Below are positions 46,476 to 59,452 of a DNA stretch of 64,000 nucleotides, one piece after another (position 1 is the first letter of the stretch; each line of letters starts with the position of its first letter). The stretch lies in contig VNWV01000023.1 of NCBI GenBank assembly GCA_009801085.1, positions 62,001 through 126,000 on the forward strand, read 5' to 3'. Source of the DNA: Lasiodiplodia sp. COLG20 (taxonomy: Eukaryota > Ascomycota > Dothideomycetes > Botryosphaeriales > Botryosphaeriaceae). The translations under genes were made by a program, and so were the position numbers. The notes beneath the pieces are model-generated. The model saw only the letters and a list, made by a program, of their open reading frames with translations. It made no database searches and had not been told where the DNA came from.

Positions 46476-47530
46476 TATAGTATATAGAATATACTTATTT
46501 ATAGTAGATAGAATCTTTATAGTTAATTTTAATTATTATCTTACATTTCTTTTATTATCTTTTCTACCTAACTACGGCTACTATTCTCTAAATATAGTAT
46601 TTAGTAACATTTTAGATAGCAGTAGTAAACTCTTAACGCGCTATATTTTTCTCGACGTCTCTATCTTTTTCTTCTTCTCGAGTCTAAGCGTAATACTTTA
46701 ACTACTATCTTATAGGCACCGAAGGTAAGATTACTATAGTACTAACTATAATAACCTAGGCTAAAATCCGTACTTCTCTTTTAGACGCGGAGGACTAAGT
46801 ACGTAATATCCGACCTAACATTTCTAGAAACCCTAATATAGAAACACGCATACTCATCTTAGAAGTCTATATATTAGAAATCGCGTTTCTTTTCTACGAT
46901 ATTAGTAGACTATAGCTACCTCTAAATATATCAAAAGACTATATACACGTCCTCCTAGAATACTTTATTAGAAAATAAGCCTTTACGGTTAACTATACTA
47001 TAAGAATTCTAGAACCTACGCTATCTACTAAGCCGGCTCCGACCTAAACCCCTAATCTAAAGTTTAAGATTAAGAAACTAGACACCTTTAACGGGACTAG
47101 AAAAAAATTAAATAAATTTCTACGATAACTATAAACCTACTTCTATCTATTTAGAATGGCCTTCTAAGATAACTCTTAAAAAATCTTCTTTACCGAATCG
47201 TACCTTCGTAGTAATACTATCTATTAGTTTAAACCCTATTAAGAAGACTTTAGCAAACCGAACTAATATAAGAAAACTATAGAACTATTTTATAACTACG
47301 ATAACTTCGCTAAAGCACTTTAAGAGACCTTCGAAGATAAGAACTAATATTAAGATATAGCCTACTAAATCTAAACCCTTAAATAAACTAGCTTCGCCGT
47401 AATCTATACTATCTAGTTTCGACTCTATACCTTCTAATTCTAATAGCTCGATAACGTCCTTAAAATATTATATTACGAGAGACTAAAGGACTATATTAAA
47501 GATAAATTCGCTAGAACTAAGCTACCTAAG
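46476..47530 (+). mobile_element. truncated Gypsy-1 copy C (part of LTR, leader, most of gag)
   Basis: The last ~220 bp of a Gypsy-1 LTR (ending gcgtaata at 46,695) are followed by the leader and gag up to the point matching about 4,349 in copy A. The gag core FDGT-type motif becomes FNGT here (near 47,085). The left part of the LTR is missing, and the right side is cut by the Gypsy-2 at 47,531. The rest of this Gypsy-1 does not reappear after 55,892. Confidence 0.85.
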
Positions 47531-48295
47531 TGTTACGAACCCTAAAAAACATAAACTTTATAACCCTAAGAGCAGAAGGCCCGCACGGAAAAACTTACCG
47601 CAAGAACTAATAAGCCTCGTAGGTAGAAGAGCCGTACGGCCTTAGATCTCGTACGAAAATCTAGAGAATACGGGATAACGGCGCGTATAGAAATACTAGT
47701 AGATAGCAGCCGAAGCCCGTATAGAAAGAACGTCTATAAGGGCGCGGCAACTCTAGAAGAAAGCACGGACTAAGAAATCCTCTACGGGACGAAGAACTAT
47801 AGAGTTAAGCTAAAAGCTAAAGGTCTAGGCGTATAATCGTCCCGAAATAGTATACGAAGATAAAAAGCCGAAAGGTAGATAGAAAAGAAACGAATAAGAT
47901 ATAGTATAACATTACGATCGTTTAGAAGTTCGAGAAACGCTCTAAGCGCCTAAATTACGTGCGATCTATAGCGAGCCCTTACGAGCCTAGGCTTATAACG
48001 GCTCGATCTAAGTCCCTACGAGCTAGAGCTTATAAGGGCTTCTTAGATTGTAACTAGCTTTTCTATAGTATATAAATATACTCGTTAGCTAGACTCTTAA
48101 CCCTTCGTAGTTAACTTAAAGTTCTAATTAAGACCCTTTAGTTAGAGGTAACCGGCTTACTATATATTATATAATTACGTAATACTTTCTTATCTAATTA
48201 CTATTCTCCCTCTCTTATCTTTTTAAGATAAACCCTACGGTTTATTTGATCTACTAAGTAACTTCGAAGCTTAGTAGAAAGAGCCTACCATTACA
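47531..48295 (+). repeat. 5' LTR of Gypsy-2 copy D
   Basis: The LTR is 765 bp, starts tgttacgaaccc and ends ccattaca. It differs from the 3' LTR almost only by C/T and G/A changes. The bases after it (ctttaactatcattctta) are shared with the copy at 59,453. Confidence 0.92.
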
Positions 48296-49480
48296 CTTTA
48301 ACTATCATTCTTATAAAAGAAGAAAGATAGTCATTAAGATTATCGACTAAATAGAAAGTATCGAACCTAGTATAAAGAATTACTAACGAATAGGTATAGC
48401 CTAAGACGAAATAAACGACGTCTCTATAGAACCGCTTCCGTAGCCAACTATGGCCGACTTGTGATATATAATCTAGCGCAACTAGAAGTAGCTAGGACAG
48501 CTCTAATAGAAGTTACGTAATTAACGAATAAAAAACGAAAGACTAGCGACTTAGCTTCGTAACGCGTAGTAATCGACTCTATTCTCTACGACTTCTATAG
48601 TTGCGCTACTAGAGACGCCTACCCTACGACTTAACCTAAGGGTTAAGGTCCCGAAACTAGATTTCTACTACGGAGACTATAAGAAAACCTAGAACTTTCT
48701 TACTTAGCTTAATAATTATCTACACTTCTCGGGTAATTAACTCCCGACCGATACTAAAAAAGTACTCTTCGCTAGTATCTTTTTTAGAGAGACGGCTAAA
48801 CGATGGTTCCGCCCTTATAAGAGAGAATACTAGGAGCAACCTAACGAATATAGTTAAGAAACGACCTAGCTGTTTAACAAGTACGAAACCTTCGTAAAAA
48901 AGCTCTATAACGCCTTCGTAGTAGTCGACGAGTCTAAAAAAGCTATAGGCACCCTATTAAGCATTAAATAAAAGACTTCTATTCTAGACTATAATGTTCG
49001 CTTCTATAATGCCCTATACGCTACTAGAGTACCGTATACAAATACGCTACTCTACGAAAGATATAAGATAGAACTTAAAGGGGAAATCTAGAAGGCTTTA
49101 ATCTATTACTCTAGATAGACAACCCTTAGCGACCTTATAAATAAGGTATAGAAACTAGACTAACTATAAACCGAGTATCGATAGAATAACTAAAGGCCTA
49201 GAGCTAATAGCTTCTAACTAAAAAGACCTCTACGTTACACCTAAGAAGAAGGTAACGCTATAGAACTCGATATAGCGCGTAAGAGAGAAAAGAAATTTAA
49301 CAATAAAAAAAAAGGCAAATAATAAACGCGTAAATAAACCCCTTAGTAATAAACCTAATTTAATAAGGGACTCTATATCTACTATAGCGCTAAGTAGTAT
49401 AAAGGACACCCCTCGAAGTGTACTAAAAAACCGCGTAAAAAGACCGCGGCCACCGGTAAAAAGGGAAACCTTAAGAAAGC
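48296..49480 (+). pseudogene. gag of Gypsy-2 copy D (RIP-inactivated)
   Basis: The Gag-like frame reads through stops from about 48,650: FYYGDYKKT-type start, LPTDTKKVLFASIFF near 48,740-48,785, then a long helix-rich part. A zinc-knuckle remnant YIYYSAK...KGHPSKC lies near 49,380-49,432, its first two Cys changed to Tyr as RIP of TGY codons predicts. It lacks an ATG. The copy at 59,453 shows the same frame with more stops. Confidence 0.7.
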
Positions 49481-49489
49481 TACTACGGT

Positions 49490-52400
49490 AGCTACTAAAG
49501 AGGTTAGCTACGTAGCTATAAGTTAAACGGTCTATTACGACGACTATTATCTAATCTACGAGAGCGAGAAGTAGAGCGCGGACTAGTATCTTAAGAAGCC
49601 CTAACGCGTTTACGCTATTCTACGAGCACCTACGTAAGAAGAAATTTAAGAGTTCGGCGAAACCCTAATAGACGATAGAAAGATTCTTAATAGCGAAGAA
49701 AGTTTCCGCGTCTATACGCCCGAACCTAGTAAAGACGAAATAGAGTACTAGTAAGACGAAGCTACTCTAACTAGAATCGAGAAACATCTAAACTAATACG
49801 AAGAAATAAGGCGTACTAACGACTCTACGCCTATAACTACCTAGGTCCCTACGGCACGAATAGATATACCTATAGAATAATATAGAATCGAGAAAGAAAC
49901 TATATAGTTCTACGCTTACTACGAAAACCAATAGAAAAAATAGAACCTCTCTCTCTAGAGCGCCGAGAAAATTGCTAGCTAGTTATAAAACGAAGCGCGA
50001 GGCGCGTAGTAGTAAAAGAATAGAGTGCATCTAAGAAACATAGTAAGAACGCTAAAAATATACGAAATAGTAATACTCTAAGGGGATACCCTCTAATAGA
50101 CCCTCTTATCTAAATATAAGCGCCCTACGATGTAATATTAAGTCTATAACGAAATAGTCTACTACCGACGAAAGATTATAAAGTAGTAGTAAACGTAATA
50201 GAAGAAAACCCTTCTCTACGTAGAAGAATAGAACCTTTACTTCTACGACGACATCTTCTAATTATCGGGTAATAGTCCCTTCTCGCGCGATCAGGTGCGG
50301 AGACCCTAAGAACCACGTTTATACGAGCTCTATAACGCATCCTAGTCGGAAAACTAGACGGCCTTTTTAGCTAGAGACTCTAGAAGAGGCCGTCTACTAG
50401 GTCTCTTAATAAGGTTATAAGTACATCGAACGGGAAAATACCTACTAGAACTAAAATTATGGACTTAGTATACATACTAGTTCGTATCGGCAATTACTAT
50501 ATAATAGCTATAATCGATAGTAGCGCGTAAGAAAACTTTATCGACCCTACCTACGTCGCTAAGCTATATATACACCGCTAAACGAAGGATTACCTCTACT
50601 TACTAGTTACTATAGATGGATTACCGGCTAAATAAGAAAAAATTCGCTTAGAAACCGGTACGATCCCTATTTCTATCGGCAATTATAAGAAATATATTAA
50701 CCTAGACCTTATAACGATTCTAGAGTATAATATCATCCTTAGAATCCCATAGCTTAAAACACACGAGCTACAAATTAACTAAAGTACGAAAAAAGTTAGC
50801 TTCCCGAAGAAAAAGTGTACGAAATACCTCGCTACTATAAAATAGATAAGCTAAACGTTAGAGAATAGAGCTAGAGCTAGAAGCTAGAGCTAATAGAGCT
50901 AGAGCTAGAGTCGAAAGCTAAGAACCTAGAACGTAGAGCCGAAAAAGAACGTAGAAGCGTTAGACTCCGTTAATATCTAAGAAATATCCTACGCGGTAAT
51001 CTAACGTATAAGACGTTAAGGCGAGAAAGTTTACGAAATACACCTTAAGCCTAGTAAGAAAATAAAATACAGAATCGTAGCTAAAATATAGCGACTAAAA
51101 ATGGGACCCTATATAGAGAATAACTACCTAAAGTTAGCCGGAGAAGACTACTCCTAGAGGATATATACTAGATACGACGGAAGACCTATTAAAGAAACTA
51201 CCTAACCGAATAGAAAATATACCGTAAGTAATATCTAGATAGAGATAGATAACCCTAAAGAAAAGAAAGCCCTAATACCGGTACTCGAAACGGTACCCCT
51301 ATAGTTTTAGAAATAGCAACCGGTATTCTAGAAAAGAGAAAAAGAATAACTATCTAAACACTAACTATAGAATTATAAGATACCTCTTATTCTAGAAACG
51401 CAGCCTACGTTTAAGCCAATCTATTTCCTCTCTTAGAAAAAAAGTAAAGCTTTAAGAGAATACATTAAGAAGAACGTAGAACGAGAATATATATAGTCTT
51501 CGTTATTACCGGCTAGATATTCTATTCTATTCGTCCTAAAGAAAAACGGTAAGCTCCGCCTCTATATCGATTACAGACAGCTAAACGACATTATGATAAA
51601 AAACTAATACCTATTACCCCGTATCGACGAGCTATAGAATAAGACCTAAGAGGCGAAATACTTTACTAAGTTCGACCTTAGAAACGGCTACTACCTCGTA
51701 CGAATTAAGAAAGAGAAAGAATAGAAAATAGCGTTCTAAACACGTTACGGTTACTTCGAATATACGGTTATACCGTTTAGGCTTACTAATATCCTAATAA
51801 TATTCTAGAGCTTAGTTAATAACGTCTTACGTCCGTATCTAGATGTGTTTTATATAGCTTACCTAGACGATATTCTAATTTACTTAAAAACCCTCGAAGA
51901 ATATACGGAACATATTAAGAAGGTTCTAGACGTACTCTAGAAATAGGGATTATCTATTATACCCGAGAAATGTAAATAGTACTCCTAGAAGGTGGAATAT
52001 TTAGAATTTATTATCACCCTAGACTATATTAGCATAGATAAAGCTAAACTAGACGTAATTAGAGATTAGCCCATACTAAAAACCGTTAAGAAAGTATAGT
52101 CGTTTCTCGGTTTCGCCAACTTCTACCGCAAATTTATCGAGAAATACGCGGCCGTATATAAGCTACTTACGAGGCTTACGAGAAAGAAGTATAGGTTTAA
52201 ATAGAAAGAAAAACAACAGCGCGTATTCGACTTACTTAAGCGGATATTCTATAAAGTACTCATTCTCGGGATCTATAACCCCGAACTCTCTATTATTATA
52301 GAAACTAACGTATCGAACTACGCCATCGAGGCCTATCTTAGTTAATCTAACGAATAAAGACGGCTTTATCCGATCGCGTACTATTCTAGAAAAATAATAC

Positions 52401-54290
52401 CCCTAGAGCTTAACTATAATGTCTACGATAAAGAACTCCTAGCCATCGTTACAGTATTTAAGAAATAGAGGTACTATCTAGAAGGCGCGAAGTACTAAGT
52501 ATTAGTATACTACGACTATAAGAACCTTACGCACTTTACTACTATAAAGAAACTAACTAGAAGGTAAATTAGATAGGCTAAAGAATTAGCGTTATATAAT
52601 ATAAAGATTACCTATAAAAAGGGATTTGAGAACGCTCGTGTAGACGCGCTAAGTAGAAGAGCCGACTATATCGAAGAAAAGCTAGAACTATAGCCTACGA
52701 TACTTAGCTAGTAGAAGAATAGAACCCTTATACCCGCTAGAGCGTGCGTATCTATATTTAGAATTATCTAATTATGGCTTAAGGGGAACCTAGAGACCGA
52801 CTTATCGCTTATTCTAGTTAGACTACTAGCGCCGGCGATACGCCTAGAAGGTAACGCCTAGATGCGAAAGATTCGAGAAGCCTACGCCTATAACGCTATA
52901 GCCTAAGAACTTAAAAAAGTAGAAAACGACCCTCGAATTACGCGCGACGTAGAAGGTACAATTCTATATTTAGAATTAATCTACGTCTCGATAAAACTTC
53001 GGAAGAAACTCGTTAGAGATATCTACGAAGCACTAATACACGGTTACTAAGAAATCGAAAAGACGATAGAGCGAATAACTAGAAATTACTACTTTTAGGG
53101 TCTAAGAAGAATAGTCTAAAAGGTAGTTTCGTAATACGACTTATATATTAGAAGTAAGGCCGCGAGATACGCACCCTACGGACTATTTTAACCAATCGTA
53201 GCTTTGAAGAGACCCTAGTAATTAATCTCGCTAGACTTTATTACGGATCTACCTAAGTTAGTCGAACCCTTAACCAACGTTAAGTATGACTCGATTCTAG
53301 TCATCGTCGACAGGCTTACTAAGTACGCGTACTATCTACTATATCTTAAATCGGCAAATGCGGAAGAACTAGCCTACACATTTCTTAGAATAATTCTAGG
53401 TAACTACGGGTTACTAGAAGAGCTCGTATTAAATAAAGATCGGCTATTTACGTTCTAATTCTAGTAGAGCCTTATCTAATAGCTTAAAGCTAAGCATAAA
53501 CTCTCGATAATGATATACTCTTAAACGGATAGATAGACTGAGCGTATAAACCAAACGCTAGAGTAGTACCTACGCTATTATCTTAACTATATCTAAGATA
53601 ATTGGGTTATATTACTACTACTAGCACAATTCGCGTATAATAGCTTAAAGGCGTTAGCCACTTAGAAAACTCCATTCTACGCTAATTATAAGCACGAACT
53701 AATAGCCTATAGAAAAGAGATTCTAAGCGAATTATTAGTCTAAAAAGAAATTCTTAAGGCGAACCAGCTAAAAGAGCTCTATAAACAGCTTAGCCTCGAC
53801 ATCGAATTTAACGGATATTTAATATCCCGCTACTATAACAGACGGCACTAGAAGGCATCGAAACTAAAAAGAAAGGATAAAGTTTACCTCCTTAGAAGAA
53901 ATATTAAAACTCGACGGTCGAATAGTAAATTAGACTTTAAGAAAATCGGACCATTCGAGATTGAAGAAAAGCTAGGCGAGGTTACATACCGCCTTAAGCT
54001 ACCTAGTACTATGCGAATAAACCTAGTATTTTATATAGAACTACTTAAACCAGCTCCGGGAAACGCTACCTTAATAGAAGATACCGAAGAAATAACCCTA
54101 GAAAACCTAAACGCCGACGAAAATAAAGATTAAGTCGTAGAAAAAATCCTCGATAGCGGCTACTATAATAGTCAATTTAGATATCTTATTAAATAGAAAG
54201 AAGACTAGGACAATACCTAGAAACTACTAGAAAACTACGAAGGCTATAAAGACCTCATCGTAGACTTCTATCGCTAAAACCTAGATCGAT
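49490..54290 (+). pseudogene. pol of Gypsy-2 copy D: protease, RT, RNase H, integrase, chromodomain (RIP-inactivated)
   Basis: Reading through TAG/TAA: protease IAIIDSSA...ENFID near 50,505-50,550; reverse transcriptase LYIDYRQLNDI near 51,560-51,592 and YLDDILIY at 51,860-51,883; RNase H with IIIETNVSNYAIEAYLS near 52,290 and YDKELLAIV near 52,427-52,455. The integrase has a zinc-binding part near 53,020-53,130 and core pieces SLDFITDLP (53,229-53,255), VIVDRLTKYAYY and QTERINQTLEQYLR (near 53,540-53,580), giving the D-D-E set. The chromodomain (KILDSGYYN, FRYLIK, YKDLIVDFYR) lies near 54,135-54,280. The order is that of a chromovirus. Stops are nearly all at Gln/Trp positions. Confidence 0.86.
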
Positions 54291-54359
54291 CTAAGCTAGA
54301 GACGTATCAATTACGGGGGCGCCTAAGGACTTAAAATTAAAATCCGGAGTCCACCGCGC

Positions 54360-54815
54360 CTAATTAACTAACTCGGTCGTCTCTAGCGGCGTAGCACCCG
54401 AGCTAGCCTTAGAAGACCTAACAGTCTAGATAGGACCTGTAGAGGTATTAGCTAAGAACTCGCTATGTAAACGCTTTAGCGACCGCTTCTTCTTAGTATT
54501 TTCGGGGTTAATAGGGCTTCTAGAATCTATACTCTTAGTACGCTCTAACTTCTTAAGGCTTTCGAAGCCCCGACGTACTATTAAAGAACGACGCGCCTTT
54601 AAGAAACGCTACTATTTACGAAGACGTTTAATTCGAGTAGTCGTAGTCTATAAAGCGGTATAAGTAGCCGATTTCTCGGCCTCTAAATGAGTCTGCTCGC
54701 GATCTAACTTTTCTACTACTAAGGATTAGCAGAAAACCTTAAGTAAGAGAAAAAAAGCTATATATAACTAGAACTACTAGACGTAGCTACGTCGTAACCC
54801 GTATAACGCCCCTTT
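54360..54815 (-). pseudogene. antisense coiled-coil ORF in the 3' part of Gypsy-2, unknown function
   Basis: The minus strand downstream of pol reads LVVEKLDREQTHLEAEKSA, then IKRLRK, RFLKARRSLIVRRGFESLKK and SLKRLHSEFLANTSTGPI, with only TAG/TAA breaks at Gln/Trp-like positions. This is a charged, heptad-rich, likely coiled-coil protein of ~145 codons, opposite to gag-pol. The same frame is visible, more decayed, in the outer left copy at 12,470-12,870, so it is a family trait. No enzyme motif was seen. Many fungal genomes carry small hypothetical proteins of this Leu/Arg/Lys-rich style; I cannot name the family. Confidence 0.6.
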
Positions 54816-55127
54816 AAGTAAGAAGTATAAATAGAAGGATTATCCTCTAGGGTAATATAAGAAGAAGAGTGCTCTAGGCAATTTATATAAGAAATTATCT
54901 TAACGCCGTCACGCAAAATCTAACGAAGTAAATTCTAACGACAAAGAGTAGTATAGTAAGAATAGAAAGAAACCTTCGAGATCTTAGTAAAGAAACGCTT
55001 CTTAGAAGGTATAGCGAAGACTTACTAAGAGAAAGAAAGAAGAAAACCGAAGACTATCTACGGCGCGATATATATCGTAGAAACCTAGAATAATCTTCGG
55101 GCTGAAGATCCCTAAGAGGGGGGGTAG

Positions 55128-55892
55128 TATTACGAACTCTAGGGAATATAGGCTTTATAACTCTAAAAATAGAAGGCCCGTACGGGAAAACTCGCCGTAA
55201 GAACCAACAAGCCTCGTAGGCGGAAGAGCCGTACGGCTCTAGATCCCGTATAGAAATCTAGAGGATACGGGATAACGGCGCGTATAGAAATACTAGTAGA
55301 TAGTAGCCGAAGCCCGTATGGGAAGAACGTTTACGAGGGCGCGGTAACTCTAGAAGGAAGTACGAACTAGGAAATCCCCTACGGGACGAAGGACTATAGA
55401 GTTAAGCTAAAAGCCGAAGGTCTGGGCGTATAATCGTTCCGAAATAGTGCACGAAGATAAAAAGCCAAAAGATAGATAGGAGAGAAACGAATAAGATATA
55501 GTACGACATTATAATTGTTTAGAAGTTTGAGAAACGTCCTAAGCGTCTAAGTTACGTGCGACCTATAGCGAGCCCTTACGAGTCCGGGCTTATAACGGCT
55601 CGATCTAAGCCTCTATAAGCTAGAGCTTATAAGGGCTTCTTAGATTATAACTAGCTTTTCTATAGTATATAGACATACTCGTTAGCTAGACTCTTAACTC
55701 TCTATAGTTAACTTAAAGTTCTAATTAAGACCCTTTAGTTAGAGGTAACCGGCTTACTATACATCGTATAATTACGTAATACTCTCTTATCTAATTACTA
55801 TTCTTCCTCTCTTATCTCTTTAAGGTAAACCCTACGGTTTACCCGACCTACTAAGTAACTTCGAAGCTTAGTAAAAGAAGCCTACCGTTATA
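55128..55892 (+). repeat. 3' LTR of Gypsy-2 copy D
   Basis: The LTR is 765 bp, starts tattacgaactct and ends ccgttata. It is the same length as the 5' LTR, with transition-type differences only where compared. Confidence 0.92.
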
Positions 55893-56160
55893 GCTAAATA
55901 TTTATCGTCTAGCGCGATTATAGTATATATATTATTACTATATACGGTTCTATAATAGCTTTCGGCGCGTTCGTAGCTTAGTAACATTTAACGTCGAGCT
56001 ATAAACACGCTAATTTAATATAATTATAGCTTAATAGTACGTAAGCGCCTACTATATCGTACTAGCGTATTATATTAAAGATAGACGTACTTAACGTCTA
56101 GAAATATCGTCTTCTTATCGATTATTATAGTTCGTAGACGATCTATTCGTAAGACTCGTC

Positions 56161-58695
56161 TATCTTTAATACTACTATAAGTAGAGAAAGTAAGATTAAA
56201 TTTAACTATAAGTATATAATCTCTATAATAGATATCTATACGTAGGACTAACTATTAAATAGAAAATTACGATAGTAACTAATTAGCTTACTAAATCTCT
56301 AAGTATACGTATTTATAATACTACTCTTATAAAGCGTCGCGTTAACTAGCTACTAAATTAAGTAGAAAATTTAATATATAATCTTAAGTAGTAGGCGAAA
56401 GTATCTATATAGTTAGAGAATAAAGACCTAGTTCGATAGTAGCTATTTAAGTTAGACGGCTATTATACGGGTAAAATTAAATTTAGATTAGCATATCTTA
56501 AGAACTAGACCGTTTATACTATCTATAAAATTATTAAGAAATTTTCGTAGTGTAAAAAGATTAGATTCTATAAGATAATAGTTAGAAAAGATATTTTCTA
56601 CGATATTAAACTCTAAAATATTAGTAGATTAAGAATTAGTAAGCTAAATAGCTTATAGTCTAAAATCGTATACCTTTCGTCACTTAAGAAGGGCGATTCT
56701 CTATATAGACTTATATATAGTTCTTTTATTAACGAAAACGACTAAGCTAGCTCTTTTCGCGTTCTAAGTCTATTTAGATAATATACGAGTTTAGATTCTC
56801 GAGATCTATTTCTCTCGACTATAAGAGATACTCGTAAAGATAAAGAATAATTATATCTAGTTATATCAATAAAATCTTACTAGTTCTAGCTAAAATCTAT
56901 CGACTTAGACTCTAAGCTATTAGACTACAGTAGATAGCTTAAAAAGATAGCTAGTTAGATTTTAGAAGTCTATACTATATATTTATATATAAGTATAAGT
57001 CGAAAGTCAAACTCGTCTTTATACGTAGAGAATAGATTTTTTAAATCTATAAATATCGTACTCGCTAGAGCTCTAAAAGTCTAGCTTATAGTTAAGCTAT
57101 ACTATCGTAACGAGCTCGAACGTAAAGCCTAAAACTATCTAGCGAAAAATAGTAGTATAAAAAAGACGGAAAAGAACTAAGATTAAGATCGAGAATAAGA
57201 ATAGAAATACTTATAATTTATTCGCTATTTAAGTACGTTACTTTTTTCTAAACTTCTTAATTCTTAAGAGATATCGTATCGAATTATTTCTTACGAAGCT
57301 AGCGAGATAATAATTACGTTTTCGAAGATATACTACTAGGTCGTAAACGATAATTCTAATTTTACTATAGCTATAAATTTTACGAAGTCTAGATAGAACG
57401 GTCCGTTTAAAGAGTATCGATTTTATAATAAAGAAGAGAAAGAATACGACGTATACTTAATTATATTTATCTAGCTTCGAATTTAGTAGTCTAGCTATAA
57501 TTTAGAAAGTAGACTAATAAAGAAGAGTCTTACTAAAAATTAGATATTCGATAGTCTATTATACTTATAGTAGAAGTAAGATCTAGATCTTCTTTTTAAA
57601 GAGATAGATAAAGCTATTAACGTACTATTAGATAATATATCGAGAGACCTATAAAACGACTTAGAACTATTTTTAAATAGAAAATCTTTTAAAGTATAGA
57701 TACTACTATAACTATCTAGTACTTCTAGACAACTAGAAGAGTACTCTTTAAGACTTTTATTAGAATATTCTTAGATCTTTATAGAGTCTAGAGCTCTCTC
57801 TTTTAATCTATAGACGCTATTAGAATCTTTTAAAATCTCTAAAGCGTCGAAAGACTACTTCGTTAATACGTAGACGTTACTAGAACTTTTAGAAAGTTCT
57901 AGTACTCTAGACCGCTATTTCTTAGAGACGCGAATACTATCGAAAGTACTAGAAACTTCTAAAAGCTTAAATTACGAGTTATACGTAATTTTAACGCTAC
58001 TAACTATTCTAATAGAACTAGAAGCTTAATATAAGAGTAAAACGGGTCTTAAAAACGCTTATAATACTATTACTATAGATTATATCGTCCTCTTATTAGA
58101 TAACGATGACGAGATAGCTAATACTATTAAGCTAATCGTAGATAAATTATATCTAGAAGTAACGATCGAAGGTACTATAAAAACGAGATTAAACCGCGTA
58201 ATTAAGTAGCTTCTTTTATTCGCCGAAGACTTTAAAATCTTAAAAGAAATCGTCGAGCGTTTTCGTCTAAATACGAAACTCGACGATAATATTATTATCT
58301 TAACGCTAAAAAAAATCTTATTCGAGAGAGTAGACGTTCTAATAGTATCTTACGTAATTAAAAACTCTTTCGACTTAGATAGCTCTTTTCGCTATACTAT
58401 AGCCGATCTACTATTTATACTATTAACTCTATCTTATAAACTAGAGTCGAGTTATCTTTATATTACTTATAACGTTAAGTCTAGTTCTCTAGAGTACGTC
58501 TAGAGAGACTTTAGAGACTACTAGATTCTTACTATCGTTAACTTTTCTAGTAAGAAAGTCTATATCTATAGTAATAAAGAAAAATACGACGAAAATACTA
58601 AAGTAATAGTACGTAATATTAGTAATTTCGTAAATAACTATAGAATAGCTAAGAGGCTTTTCGCGGTTTACTAGAAGAATTTTAAAATATATTTA
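56161..58695 (+). pseudogene. unidentified large ghost ORF between two Gypsy-2 elements
   Basis: One plus-strand frame (codon start at 57,601, and in phase from 56,161 to about 58,695) reads for ~840 codons with TAG/TAA only and no TGA. Several stretches of over 80 codons have no stop at all, such as 57,961-58,209, which begins SKSLNYELYVILTLLTILIE. Pieces seen include YRLIYSSFINEND, NGPFKEYRFYNKEEKEYD and RRVNQLL-like helical segments; many Leu/Ser/Ile residues and alpha-helical periodicity follow. Neighbouring frames are dense in stops. I find no reverse transcriptase, integrase or helicase motif. It could be a DNA-transposon protein, a recombinase, or a duplicated host gene killed by RIP. 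The N- and C-termini are uncertain; the flanks 55,893-56,160 and 58,696-59,452 are RIP-mutated and unassigned. Confidence 0.55.
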
Positions 58696-59452
58696 GTAAA
58701 ACGCTAATAATATCTATTATATTTATTATATCGCTAATAGATATTTAGTTATACTCTATAGATAGCTTTTTAGATTACTATAATTACGATATTATAGTAA
58801 TATCTCGAGCTAAGATATTTATATATCTAGAAAAAGTCTTAAAAATATACAATAATACTAGCGCCTCGAAACTTAGTAAGTAGCTAAACGAACTATAAAT
58901 AGTCTATCTTAAGTTAATCTTTTAGCTATACTAGCGTGTAAAAAATAACGAAACTAAAAGACTTTTTCTTAATCTAGTCTCGAAATGTAAAAAGAGAGCA
59001 TCTTTATTTCTAAATATAATCTTAACTAAGATTATTATTATAGAGAAGTATCTTAGATAAAGAGCTACGTCTTTTTCTTTACTAGTATCGATAGTCTCGT
59101 AGCTAAAAGCTTAAAAGTAGAAAGCTTATCTCTTTCGTACTATAGAGAGTAGAGACTTTTACGGTTAAAAAATACTTAAGACTTTTAAAAATACGCTAGT
59201 AAGTTAATTTATCTTTAAGATAATAAAAATCTTATAGTATATTTATAAAGTTATTAATATAGAATTACTACGTAAAATTAGAAATATTATTTACGAGCTA
59301 AGAAAAGTTAAAGAGTTTATAGCTTATACGAATTAAGTTATTAATCTCTACGTTCGAATTAGAAAGTTCGATAAAATCTTTATTTTAGCATAGTTAGCTA
59401 AATATAAATACTAGCTACTCTATTACGAGAATTTTAAGACGGACGTATCTTC
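58696..59452. other. RIP-mutated sequence, unassigned
   Basis: This follows the ghost ORF. Some plus-strand readings in other frames look protein-like over short runs, so the ghost gene may continue after an intron, but I could not join them. There is no LTR match until 59,453. Confidence 0.4.

Larger units (their letters stand above)
47531..55892 (+). mobile_element. Gypsy-2 copy D, complete LTR retrotransposon, RIP-inactivated
   Basis: This is a complete element of 8,362 bp with 765-bp LTRs at both ends. The 5' LTR keeps TG...CA ends; the 3' LTR shows TA...TA. It has gag, pol with a C-terminal chromodomain, a minus-strand extra frame, a purine tract (aagagggggggtag at 55,114-55,127) and the 3' LTR. 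It retains more CC/GG than the other Gypsy-2 copies, so it seems to be the least decayed. The flanks do not match as a target duplication (ctaag before, gctaa after), and the right flank is not the continuation of the Gypsy-1 it interrupts. Confidence 0.93.
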
